NCBI GenBank assembly: GCA_019090405.1
Contig: JAHRVZ010000157.1
Span: 1 to 24,706 of the forward strand
Origin: Paracoccaceae bacterium
GTDB lineage: Bacteria; Pseudomonadota; Alphaproteobacteria; Rhodobacterales; Rhodobacteraceae
Direction of reading: 5' to 3'
Length of the DNA: 24,706 bases
Below are positions 16,174 to 23,986 of this stretch, in pieces. Under the pieces are notes generated by a model. That model was not told the DNA's origin, made no database searches, and worked only from the letters and a program-made list of their open reading frames with translations. Within the stretch, counting starts at the first letter, position 1. Every line of letters starts with the position of its first letter. A program made the position numbers and the translations under genes.

Positions 16174-16962
16174 ATGAAAATATGTGTGGTTCATGTGAAT
16201 TGCGAAGAAGTCTCGGGGCCGTACGCGGCTTTGATCGACAAAAATTTCAACCGGATCAAACGGGACGACACTGAACTTGTTCATCGCTTTGTCGGTCATT
16301 TGAAGCGGGCGACAGATACTGTCTTTGCATATCCGACCCTCCTTAATAAGGTCGATGTCGTCGAGCGCTTTATCGAAGCCGATCGGGACGGATTCGATGC
16401 TGCGATGGTGGCCTGTTCCGGTGATCCGGGCGTCGCAGAAGCGCGCAGCATTGCCGGCATCCCGATCATTGGACCGATGGAGGCGGCGCTTCATCTCGCC
16501 TGCACATATGGACACAAGGTTGGTATTGTGACCGTCGAAGATCGTTCCTGGTCGGAATATTGCGACATGATGGTTGGCGCTGCCGGATTGCGCGATCGCC
16601 TGTCCGGCATCGGCCGCATCAGTATTCCATCAAAAGAAGCGTTCACCACCGGCTTTCTGAACCCCGAAGTGGTAGGAAAGGAAATCGAGCGCGTTGCGGC
16701 GCAATTGGTAGAAGATGGCGCCAACTCTATCGTGATCGGAAGCGCGGGTCTCAGCGTGATTGCCTCAACCATTGGCCTGTCCCGGTTGAGCGATACCGAA
16801 GTGCCAATCTTCGATTGCCTGAGCATCGGCCTTAAGAGCGCGGAAATGCGGGTCGACCTGACGCAAAAGCTGGCGATCCCGGAATACAGCCGGGCCGGTT
16901 TCGGCACCCGGATGGAAGAAAAAGACGTGGAACGGCTGCGTAGCCTTTTCGCGGTTTCCTAA
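16174..16962 (+). CDS. Asp/Glu/hydantoin racemase-superfamily protein with Cys-to-Ser change
   Basis: The 262-residue protein has the two-domain racemase fold of the hydantoin-racemase branch. The first catalytic Cys is present, Cys81 in MVACSGDPGVAEA. The second, normally in a G-C-A-G-M motif, is Ser190 in IVIGSAGLSV. PIIGPMEAALHLACTYG between them is typical of the branch. With one thiol only, two-base racemisation is doubtful. Known single-Cys members of the superfamily include arylmalonate decarboxylase, which keeps the other Cys, so this may be a decarboxylase, isomerase, lyase or a racemase using Ser. It lies in a run of acyl-CoA genes, which suggests action on a chiral or malonate-type acid before or after CoA attachment. 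AAGGACAG precedes ATG 16174. Confidence 0.85.
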   Translation: MKICVVHVNCEEVSGPYAALIDKNFNRIKRDDTELVHRFVGHLKRATDTVFAYPTLLNKVDVVERFIEADRDGFDAAMVACSGDPGVAEARSIAGIPIIGPMEAALHLACTYGHKVGIVTVEDRSWSEYCDMMVGAAGLRDRLSGIGRISIPSKEAFTTGFLNPEVVGKEIERVAAQLVEDGANSIVIGSAGLSVIASTIGLSRLSDTEVPIFDCLSIGLKSAEMRVDLTQKLAIPEYSRAGFGTRMEEKDVERLRSLFAVS

Positions 16963-16993
16963 ACATTAACTCAGCCAAGATCGGATACTGCAA

Positions 16994-18166
16994 GTGCATT
17001 CTCTTGATGCGACTAACTTCCTAACTGACGATGAAATCGAGCTTCAGCGGATGGCGCGGCGCTTTATGGATAATGAGGTGGCGGCCGCTACGCCTGAAAT
17101 GGAGGCGACTGGTACGCTGCCCATGGATCTGATGCGTGAAATGGGAAGCCTTGGATTGCTGGGAACCTTTTTCCCGGAAAAATATGGCGGGGGCGGCTTT
17201 ACCATCACCAGCCGGGCGATCGTCAGCGAGGAAATGGCGCGCGTCAATGCCGGGCTTGATATTTCGATTTTTGCCGACATCGTGCTTTTCGCCAGGGCCA
17301 TAGCGCGTCACGGAACCGAAGAGCAGAAGCAGAAATATCTTGTTCCTGTCCTTCGGGGCGAAAAGATCGGTTCGATGGCGATTACCGAGCCAAAGGGAGG
17401 CTCTGATGCCCTGAGCGCACGCAGCCATGCGCGACAGGATGGAAGCGATTACATCGTCGACGGCCACAAGATATTTATCACCAACGCGCCGGTGGCCGAT
17501 TTCATTCTTGTAATCGTGCGCACCGAAGGAAAAGATCGTGAGATCAATGGCGGAACATGGTTTATTATTGAACGTGGCGCTGATGGTCTGACGACGAGTC
17601 AGCCTTTTGACAAGCTTGGCATGAAAAGTTCGCCTACGGGCGAGGTCTTTATTGATAGCGTCCGCGTACCTGCCGAGAATATTCTTGGCGAGGTGAACCG
17701 GGGGTTCCATTATTTGATGGAGTCACTGGACGTCGAGCGGGTGCTTGAGGGGGCATCTAACATCGGGATCGCTCAGGCTTGTCTGGATGCTTCGGCTCAA
17801 TACGCGCAAGAACGTGTGGTATTTGGCAAGCCCATTTCCCAGTATCAACTCATCCAGGAAAAGATCGCCGATATGGCCATGGGGATCGAACTTTCCCGGA
17901 CCATGCTGTATCGCCTTATGCGCGCGGTTGAGCGCGACGAGGTCGTCACGCGTGAGGCGTCAATACTAAAGCTTTATTCGTCCAAGATGGCTGTGCAGGC
18001 GTCGTCTGACGCGGTTCAGATCTACGGCGGAAATGGCTATATGGAGGAGTACCCCGTCGCGCGTTTCTATCGCGACGCCAAGCACCACGAGATCGGCGCC
18101 GGGACCACCGAAATCCAGAAGATCATCATCGCCCGTGAAACGTTGAAGCACTATGGCCGCACCTAG
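16994..18166 (+). CDS. Acyl-CoA dehydrogenase
   Basis: FAD-dependent acyl-CoA desaturase of 390 residues. The beginning FLTDDEIELQRMARRFMDNE is the expected first helix, so the GTG at 16994 is accepted although no good ribosome site precedes it. It has FPEKYGGGGFTITSRAI, the flavin segment MAITEPKGGSDALSA, ERVVFGKPISQYQLIQEK, and IYGGNGYMEEYPVARFYRD. At the common catalytic site it has Ala369 (IGAGTTEIQ) and instead carries Glu248 in LDVERVLEG, the isovaleryl-CoA type position. It follows the racemase-like gene by 31 bases and precedes the AMP-forming ligase by 36, giving one transcription unit. Confidence 0.94.
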   Translation: MHSLDATNFLTDDEIELQRMARRFMDNEVAAATPEMEATGTLPMDLMREMGSLGLLGTFFPEKYGGGGFTITSRAIVSEEMARVNAGLDISIFADIVLFARAIARHGTEEQKQKYLVPVLRGEKIGSMAITEPKGGSDALSARSHARQDGSDYIVDGHKIFITNAPVADFILVIVRTEGKDREINGGTWFIIERGADGLTTSQPFDKLGMKSSPTGEVFIDSVRVPAENILGEVNRGFHYLMESLDVERVLEGASNIGIAQACLDASAQYAQERVVFGKPISQYQLIQEKIADMAMGIELSRTMLYRLMRAVERDEVVTREASILKLYSSKMAVQASSDAVQIYGGNGYMEEYPVARFYRDAKHHEIGAGTTEIQKIIIARETLKHYGRT

Positions 18167-18202
18167 GGATTTGCGGAACACGAGCAGCGAAAGGCATATC
18201 CA

Positions 18203-19726
18203 GTGACATTCAAGACCCTGCGTGACGCAATCTTTGACAATCCGCGCATCGAAGATGACAGACTTGCGATCATCGCAGATGACAGGCGCATCACCCATGC
18301 GGAGTTCCGCAATCGTGTCGCGTCGGTCGGACGCGCTTTGCATAATGCGGGGGTTCGGCCCGGTGATCGTGTCGCTGTCCTGATGGAAAACGTGCCTGAA
18401 TTTCTGGAATGTTACTTTGCCATCACCGGCTGTGGCGCGATTATTGTACCGCTTAACTGGCGCCTGCATCCGACTGAACACGCCCTGTTGTTGCAGGATT
18501 CGCAACCCCGACTGTTGATCGCCTCGGCAAAATATGAACCGACGATCAATGTGGTTCGCAGGGATGTGGCGTCGCTCAAGCAGATCGTTGTGACCGATGG
18601 GGTATTGACCGGATGCACGAGTTTCGCTGAATGGTCCGATGTGCCTGCCGACATGCCAAAACCCGATGCTATTGATCATTCTTCGGTGGCGACGTTGCTT
18701 TATACCAGCGGGACAACATCCAAGCCCAAGGGGGTCGCCCTTAGTCACGGGAACTATATCAACGATATTGAACATGTCGCCTCGGTGTTCCTGCCGGGAC
18801 ACGAAAGCGTCAATCTTCAGATGAGCCCCATGTATCACGCTGCCAAAGTCTGGAGCCTGATGCACCTGACCTATGGCGGCACGACGATCCTTGAACGGCA
18901 GTTCGATCCTTCCAGGGCGCTGGAAATCATCCAGGCCGAGAAGGTGACTGCGTTCTTTTCTGTTCCGACCATGCTTTATCAGATGATGGAATTGCCGAAC
19001 TTCGGATCCTTCGATATTTCCTCGCTTGAACGAATATCGTATGGCGCAGCGGCAATCACCGGCGCGCGCCTGCAGCAGGCCCAGCGGCATTTCGGCAACC
19101 GGCTCTATCACTCGTATGGGCTGACTGAATCAACGTCCCATTGTTCCATGCTAACGGCCGACGATCATGAACGCGCGGTAGGCTCGATTGGCAAGGGGCT
19201 AAAAGGTGTCGAGCTTCGTGTTGTCGACGCTCAGGGCAACGAAACGGCGACCGACGAGATTGGCGAGATCGTTGCGCGCGGTAAAAACATAATGGTTGGC
19301 TACTGGCAGATGCCTGAGGCAACAGCGCAGACCGTTATCGACGGCTGGCTTCATACCGACGATCTTGGTCGCCGCGACGAGCAGGGTTTCGTTTATGTGG
19401 TTGATCGCAAGAAAGACATAGTCATAAGCGGCGGTGTTAATATCTATCCTCGTGAAGTCGAGGATGTGATTGGCCATCATCCGGATGTCAGCGAAGTTGC
19501 TGTGCTTGGCGTTTCCCACGCCTCATGGGGCGAATCCCTTTTGGCCGCAATTGTGCTCATGCCTAGCAAGCAAGTGTCGGATGCGGAAATATTGGCCTAT
19601 TGTCGCGATCATTTAGGCGGCTACAAGGTGCCAAAACGTATCGAGTTCGTTGACGAGTTGCCCAAGACTGCCTCTGGCAAGACTTTGAAAAGGGAACTGC
19701 GCGAAAGATTTGAGCGGGCTGACTGA
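18203..19726 (+). CDS. AMP-forming acyl-CoA synthetase (ANL superfamily)
   Basis: Activates a carboxylate to acyl-AMP and then acyl-CoA. The 507 residues have all core motifs: the phosphate-binding loop LLYTSGTTSKPKG (165-177), YGLTEST, the hinge region GWLHTDDLGRRDEQGF, DRKKDIVISGGVNIYPREVE, and the C-terminal catalytic Lys493 in KTASGKTLKRE. The start is a GTG at 18203 with AAAGG about eight bases before; MTFKTLRDAIFDNPRIEDDR fits the family's N-terminus. Medium-chain or branched fatty acids, or aromatic acids, are possible substrates. It is the last gene of the + strand run before a 133-bp gap with a candidate operator. Confidence 0.95.
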   Translation: MTFKTLRDAIFDNPRIEDDRLAIIADDRRITHAEFRNRVASVGRALHNAGVRPGDRVAVLMENVPEFLECYFAITGCGAIIVPLNWRLHPTEHALLLQDSQPRLLIASAKYEPTINVVRRDVASLKQIVVTDGVLTGCTSFAEWSDVPADMPKPDAIDHSSVATLLYTSGTTSKPKGVALSHGNYINDIEHVASVFLPGHESVNLQMSPMYHAAKVWSLMHLTYGGTTILERQFDPSRALEIIQAEKVTAFFSVPTMLYQMMELPNFGSFDISSLERISYGAAAITGARLQQAQRHFGNRLYHSYGLTESTSHCSMLTADDHERAVGSIGKGLKGVELRVVDAQGNETATDEIGEIVARGKNIMVGYWQMPEATAQTVIDGWLHTDDLGRRDEQGFVYVVDRKKDIVISGGVNIYPREVEDVIGHHPDVSEVAVLGVSHASWGESLLAAIVLMPSKQVSDAEILAYCRDHLGGYKVPKRIEFVDELPKTASGKTLKRELRERFERAD

Positions 19727-19769
19727 TCTGCTGGCGGTAACGCGCGCCACTTTGTCCGGACATCTGGCA

Positions 19770-19798
19770 ATAAACTGTACAATCGTACAAAAAAATAT
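19770..19798. promoter_or_regulatory. Candidate operator A upstream of the large ACAD gene
   Basis: TGTAC-AATC-GTACA (19776-19789) is a short perfect inverted repeat inside an AT-rich block that ends in seven A. It lies about 70 bases before the ATG at 19860. Nearly the same block occurs at 22972-23002 before the RhlG-like SDR gene, sharing ATAAA, TACA, GT, CAAAAAA and ATAT in the same order. A separate perfect palindrome TGTCCGGACA (19753-19762) stands just before it. These fit operators for a TetR-type repressor encoded between the two sites. Confidence 0.4.
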
Positions 19799-19859
19799 CG
19801 ACATACCGTCACAGACGACTTATCGTTCGCATCACGACAATACCGGAGATTGCCAAACC

Positions 19860-21656
19860 ATGATCGTGGATCGCCGTGAACTGGAATTTGTGTTGTTCGA
19901 GCTGCTCGACGTAGAGCGGATATCGCGGCAGCCGCGATATTCCGCCTTTGACCGGGGAACAATATCGCAAATTCTCGATACTGCTCAGCAGATCGCAGAG
20001 GAGCATTTTCTTCCCATCGCGGCAGAAGTCGACGCCAACGAACCGCAGTTCATTGATGGCCAAGTCGTCCTGCCCGAAAGCACTGCCGTGGCTCTTGCCG
20101 CCTATGCCGATGCGGGTTTTTTCGCGCTGCCGTTCGCTCAAGAGGTCGGCGGCCTTCAGGCTCCGTGGGTTTTGCATACGGCTGTCAGCGGTATGTTCAG
20201 TTGCGCCAATACGGCGGTGACGAACTATGCATTTCTAACAATCGCTGCGGCCAATCTGCTTGACGCGTTCGGGTCGGATGACTTGAAACACCGTTTTCTG
20301 CAGCCGATGCTTGCGGGGCGCTGGTTCGGGACAATGTGTTTGTCGGAGCCCCAGGCGGGTTCTTCCCTTGGCGATATTTGCACGACAGCGACGCCAGGCC
20401 ATGATGGGTTTTACCGTATACGCGGGAACAAGATGTGGATTTCCGGCGGCGAGCATGAGATTTCAGGCAACATCGTTCACATGATCCTGGCGAAGATTCC
20501 TGGCGGGCCTGCGGGAACCAAGGGTATTTCGCTATTTCTTGTTCCAAAGCGCCGCGTGGAGAAAGACGGCTCTCTTGGCCTTGGTAACAACATTGCGCTG
20601 GTCGGTCTCAATCACAAGATGGGGCAGCGCGGCACCACAAATTGCCTCCTGAACTTTGGCGAGGGCGGGGATTGCCTTGGCTACCTTGTCGGCGAGCCGC
20701 ATCGCGGTATCGAGTACATGTTCCACATGATGAACGAGGCGCGCATCGGCGTCGGACATGCGTCGGTGATGTCTGCGCTTGGCGGCTATCTGTATTCGGC
20801 TGACTACGCCAGAACGCGCTTGCAAGGACGGCTGGCAAACCAAAAAGACCCCCAAAGCCCGCAGGTACCCATAATAAAACACGCCGATGTTCGGCGCATG
20901 CTGATGGCGCAGAAGGCAGCCGTAGAGGGGGCGCAGGCGTTGTGCCTTTATTGTGCAACCCTGGTTGATGAACTGGCAACCGAAGAGGGGCCAGAGCAGC
21001 GCAAGTGGCTGGAAAAGATGCTTGGCCTTCTTACGCCGGTGGTAAAATCCTGGCCTTCAGAGCATTGTCTTGAGGCGAACAAATGGGCGATCCAGGTGCT
21101 TGGCGGATACGGCTATACGCGCGATTATCCCGTCGAACGCTTCTATCGGGACAATCGGCTGAACCACATCCATGAGGGAACATTCGGCATTCAGGGCGCA
21201 GACCTGCTTGGCCGAAAGGTCAACGGTGATGGTGGTCAAACACTGCAGCGTTTCATCGAACTGATGCGTGAAACCATATCTCAGGCTGAAAAACAGGGCC
21301 AACTGCAAAAAGAGGCGGCGCAGCTTGATGCCTGCCTGACCGATTTGTCCGAGACGACCCGGATACTGCTTGATTGCACCGAATCAGCCCGCCGGATGGC
21401 CAACGCGACACTTTATCTTGATGCCTTTGGACATGTGGTCATCGCATGGATGTGGTTACGTCAGGCACTGGTAGCTGCAAAACAGGTATCGGCGGCCGGC
21501 TTGTCAGATGCCGAACAGGACTTTTATGACGGAAAAATCGTTGCCTGTCGTTACTTCTATGGCTACGAACTTCCTCTCGCACGGGCGCAGCTTTCAGTTT
21601 GCGCGTCACTGGACACAACCTGCCTTGATGCATCCGAAGCTGTTTTCGGCGGTTAG
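19860..21656 (+). CDS. Large acyl-CoA dehydrogenase with C-terminal domain (DmdC/FadE5-like class)
   Basis: The 598-residue enzyme is of the long ACAD class with an extra C-terminal domain. I take the ATG at 19860, with GGAG 11 bases upstream; a longer in-frame start at 19710 would overlap the ligase gene and add a tail unlike the family. It has FALPFAQEVGGLQAPWVLH, the flavin segment MCLSEPQAGSSLGDICTTAT, a motif KMWISGGEHEISGNIVHMIL, and EARIGVGHASVMSALGGYLY. The catalytic Glu439 is in NHIHEGTFGIQGADLLGRK, the classical position, unlike the other two ACADs here. The tail from about 480 is helical. Members of this class include methylmercaptopropionyl-CoA dehydrogenase (DmdC), but I cannot separate that from other long ACADs. 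The substrate is presumably a bulky or branched acyl-CoA of the local pathway. Confidence 0.93.
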   Translation: MIVDRRELEFVLFELLDVERISRQPRYSAFDRGTISQILDTAQQIAEEHFLPIAAEVDANEPQFIDGQVVLPESTAVALAAYADAGFFALPFAQEVGGLQAPWVLHTAVSGMFSCANTAVTNYAFLTIAAANLLDAFGSDDLKHRFLQPMLAGRWFGTMCLSEPQAGSSLGDICTTATPGHDGFYRIRGNKMWISGGEHEISGNIVHMILAKIPGGPAGTKGISLFLVPKRRVEKDGSLGLGNNIALVGLNHKMGQRGTTNCLLNFGEGGDCLGYLVGEPHRGIEYMFHMMNEARIGVGHASVMSALGGYLYSADYARTRLQGRLANQKDPQSPQVPIIKHADVRRMLMAQKAAVEGAQALCLYCATLVDELATEEGPEQRKWLEKMLGLLTPVVKSWPSEHCLEANKWAIQVLGGYGYTRDYPVERFYRDNRLNHIHEGTFGIQGADLLGRKVNGDGGQTLQRFIELMRETISQAEKQGQLQKEAAQLDACLTDLSETTRILLDCTESARRMANATLYLDAFGHVVIAWMWLRQALVAAKQVSAAGLSDAEQDFYDGKIVACRYFYGYELPLARAQLSVCASLDTTCLDASEAVFGG

Positions 21657-21721
21657 GCGGATTTGTCGACGCGACCGGACTTATACGATAATGCCAGCCC
21701 GGAAGATCTGGCGGGCGACGA

Positions 21722-22975
21722 ATGAACAAGCAAAGACAACAACGGCCGGTACAGGCCAGAACGCTTCAGACTCGTCAGGCCATTGCCGACGGTGCAATAT
21801 CGGTTCTTGCGCAATCCGGCGTTGCAGGCCTGACACATCGCGCAGTCGCCAAAGCCGCCAATGTCAGTCTTGCATCGACCACATATCATTACACGACCAA
21901 GGGCGAGGTTCTGGCCGAGGCGTCGCGTACCTTGCTTGATGGCTATCTCGAGGACTTCAAGCGGCTTGAATGCCAAATTTCCGAAGGGTTGCAGCCAAAA
22001 ATCTTGAGTCTGGAAAACCTGGTGACGCGCGTCGTGCTGAATGCGGGCGGGCGCGGAAGGACGCGATCTCTGGCTTGGTGCGAGATCATCCTGCATAGCG
22101 GGCGCAGCGAGAACGGACGGATTCTCGCACAGGATTGGTACGCGCGACTGGACGCGATCTGGTACAAGATTGCCGCCCATCTTTCGAGCGCACACCGCAG
22201 GGGGGTGTCTGCAGCGGTAGACCGCGCCATCGGGCGTATTTTCCTGCTGCTTCCGCTTGGCTTTGATCGGCCGGAAATTCACGAGTTGCTGGGTGGCGGG
22301 ACCGATCTTCGAACTCTCCTGGCCTGTCAGCTCGAAACAGAGGCGGCCCGTTCTTTGGATAAGGCGGGTCAGGCCAGCACCGAAAGTACGCAGCGCTCGG
22401 AAGAAGTCAGGGAAAGAATCGTTCAGGCGACAATTGACATATTGGTCGATGAGGGCGCCTCGGCGGTTTCCTATCGGGCCGTCGCCGAAAAGAGCACCAT
22501 GGTGCGCAGCGGTCCGAGCTACTATTTCCCGACGATCAACGCGTTGTTGGAAACAGTGCAGCAATCACTATTTGAACGCGCCAAGGCGCGCTATCGCGAG
22601 GGGCTTGGCGATCCGTTGTCTTCTGCGATGTCAGAATCACGCCTCGTCGATTTGACAACCGCGATTTTCCTGCGCGAGGTATTCGAGACGTCCAAAGAGA
22701 ATATCGGCTACTACTCGGTCTGGATGAGTGCTGCTTATAACCCCAGCTTGCGACCGGTCCTGGCCTCATTTCTCAGCGATCAACATTTCGCGTGGCGGAG
22801 TCGAATCGCTAAGATCACGGGACACGAAATCGATCAGGCTGCTGTTCTGGACATTCAGGCGCTCTTTGTTGGCAAGCTCATACGCGCGATCACAACCGGG
22901 GCCGGCATGGCCGAGCTTTCTGGCGCCAGAAAAGATTTTTCAGTCGTGATCCGGCATGCATGCGCCGGAAGATAA
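21722..22975 (+). CDS. Tandem TetR-type regulator: two TetR units in one polypeptide
   Basis: A 417-residue transcription factor about twice the normal TetR length. The first DNA-binding unit is at residues about 17-65, with helix-turn-helix THRAVAKAANVSLASTTYHY, and is followed by a helical ligand/dimer domain to about 215. After a polar linker (SLDKAGQASTESTQRSEE) a second unit begins at about 228. Its helix-turn-helix is SYRAVAEKSTMVRSGPSYYF (250-269), followed by another helical domain to the end. Both helix-turn-helices keep the TetR pattern RAVA...YY/YHY. The gene sits between candidate operators A and B and among the ACAD, ligase and SDR genes, so it is likely a local repressor answering an acyl-CoA or acid. 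A single chain could act as an intramolecular pseudo-dimer. The ribosome site is weak. A sequencing error fusing two genes seems unlikely because the linker reads smoothly. Confidence 0.88.
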   Translation: MNKQRQQRPVQARTLQTRQAIADGAISVLAQSGVAGLTHRAVAKAANVSLASTTYHYTTKGEVLAEASRTLLDGYLEDFKRLECQISEGLQPKILSLENLVTRVVLNAGGRGRTRSLAWCEIILHSGRSENGRILAQDWYARLDAIWYKIAAHLSSAHRRGVSAAVDRAIGRIFLLLPLGFDRPEIHELLGGGTDLRTLLACQLETEAARSLDKAGQASTESTQRSEEVRERIVQATIDILVDEGASAVSYRAVAEKSTMVRSGPSYYFPTINALLETVQQSLFERAKARYREGLGDPLSSAMSESRLVDLTTAIFLREVFETSKENIGYYSVWMSAAYNPSLRPVLASFLSDQHFAWRSRIAKITGHEIDQAAVLDIQALFVGKLIRAITTGAGMAELSGARKDFSVVIRHACAGR

Positions 22976-23002
22976 AATGGTACATTTGTCCAAAAAACAT
23001 AT
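22972..23002. promoter_or_regulatory. Candidate operator B upstream of the RhlG-like SDR gene
   Basis: The block starts within the stop codon of the TetR-type gene and reads ATAAAATGGTACATTTG, then TCCAAAAAACATAT. It matches candidate operator A (19770-19798) in order and spacing, with a one-base gap or two. Both have TACA, GT and a six-A run. The core TGG-N9-CCA (22978-22992) has weak dyad symmetry. It lies about 90 bases before the SDR start and could mediate autoregulation or repression of the SDR gene. Confidence 0.35.
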
Positions 23003-23040
23003 TGCCAGGATAGAACTGGCTCGATTATATTGAGCCGGTT

Positions 23041-23052
23041 CCTCTCGAGAGG
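23041..23052. repeat. Perfect 12-bp palindrome in the SDR leader
   Basis: CCTCTCGAGAGG is fully self-complementary and lies 35 bases before the SDR ATG, directly before a purine-rich stretch GGGAAGAG. Its right half contributes to the ribosome site of the small overlapping frame at 23064. It may be a protein site or a short RNA stem that controls start access. Confidence 0.5.
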
Positions 23053-23063
23053 GGAAGAGAAAT

Positions 23064-23099
23064 ATGTCGTTAGAATTGGGGGGCCTATGCTTGATGTAG
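23064..23099 (+). other. Possible 11-codon leader frame overlapping the SDR start
   Basis: ATG at 23064 has a better ribosome site (AGGGGAAGAG, about 4-8 bases upstream) than the SDR ATG at 23087. It encodes MSLELGGLCLM and stops at TAG 23097-23099, in another frame and 10 bases past the SDR ATG. It could be a leader peptide coupling translation to the SDR gene, or chance. Confidence 0.2.
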
Positions 23100-23878
23100 C
23101 ATCATTATTTTCGCTCAAAGGGCGAACCGCTCTGGTGACCGGAGGGTCGCGCGGTATTGGCAGGATGATGGCGGAAGGATTTCTGGCGCAGGGGGCGAAG
23201 GTCTATATCTCCTCGCGCAAGGCCGAGCAGTGCATCGCCGCCGCCGAGGAAATGGGCCCTGATTGTCATGCTTTGCCGGCTGACATTTCGACCGTCGAAG
23301 GCGCAAGGACGTTGGCTGCCGAATTTTCGGAGCGCGAAAGCGGCCTCGACATACTGCTCAACAATGCGGGTGCCTCTTGGGGGGCGGATTTCGACGAGTT
23401 TCCTGAAAGTGGTTGGGACAAAGTACTGGACGTCAACCTTAAGGCACCGTTCTTCCTTACGCAGGCATTGCATCCGGCTTTGAAGAAGGCGGCCCGGCCG
23501 GACCAGCCCGCCAAGGTCCTGTTCATCGGATCCGTTGACGGGCTGCGCGTCAGCCCATGGGAAAGCTACAGTTACCAGGCGTCCAAGGCGGCGATCCACC
23601 ACCTCATGCGGAGGCTGGCCGCGCGCTTTATCCACGACAATATAGTCGCTTCGGCGATCGCTCCGGGCGCGTTTCCGTCCGATATGAACCGTGCCGCGCG
23701 CGACAACTCTGGGGACTATGTCTCGACCATTCCAGCTGGCCGGGTCGGCCGACCAGAAGATATTGCAGCCGCAGCCGTCTACCTTGCGAGCAGGGCCGGC
23801 GATTATGTCGTCGGCGAGGTGCTGACAGTGGATGGCGGCAGCGTTTATGCGTTCCCGCCGCCAATAGGCGATCCCTGA
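23087..23878 (+). CDS. RhlG-like short-chain dehydrogenase/reductase
   Basis: SDR of 263 residues from the ATG at 23087 (GGGGGG three bases upstream); a TTG at 23030 would add 19 residues not expected for the family. It has TGGSRGIG, ISSRK after the second strand (Arg, so NADP is likely), LLNNAGASWGADFDEFPESG, VLDVNLKAPF, FIGSVDGLR and the catalytic YSYQASKAAIHH. The region NNAG-x-SWGA followed by SGW-x-KV strongly recalls Pseudomonas RhlG, a NADPH-dependent ketoacyl reductase. The active-site set Asn-Ser-Tyr-Lys is complete. It is probably a ketoreductase or hydroxyacyl dehydrogenase of the pathway. It follows the TetR-type gene by 111 bases. Confidence 0.92.
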   Translation: MLDVASLFSLKGRTALVTGGSRGIGRMMAEGFLAQGAKVYISSRKAEQCIAAAEEMGPDCHALPADISTVEGARTLAAEFSERESGLDILLNNAGASWGADFDEFPESGWDKVLDVNLKAPFFLTQALHPALKKAARPDQPAKVLFIGSVDGLRVSPWESYSYQASKAAIHHLMRRLAARFIHDNIVASAIAPGAFPSDMNRAARDNSGDYVSTIPAGRVGRPEDIAAAAVYLASRAGDYVVGEVLTVDGGSVYAFPPPIGDP

Positions 23879-23941
23879 TGTCCCGCCTTTCCTAGTCAAC
23901 CGGCGACCCAAGAAATTTTGATGAATAAAGGGAACAATATC

Positions 23942-23986
23942 ATGATCGACCTTTCAGGCAGGGTCGCAATTGTCACTGGTGCCGGG
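23942..23986 (+). pseudogene. 5' stub of another SDR gene, cut by IS3-family DNA
   Basis: ATG at 23942, with AAAGGG about 10 bases before it, begins MIDLSGRVAIVTGAG. This is the first strand and the start of the TGxxxGxG cofactor loop of a short-chain dehydrogenase. After codon 15 the sequence changes to an IS end (from about 23987) and meets TAA at 24002-24004, five foreign codons later. The rest of the gene should lie beyond the IS material outside the window, or be lost. The ribosome site and start are intact, so the interruption appears recent. Confidence 0.8.

Noticed and set aside
19710..19859. Longer start of the large ACAD at 19710.
   Set aside because: It overlaps the ligase gene and passes through the candidate operator; the ATG at 19860 with GGAG matches the family start.
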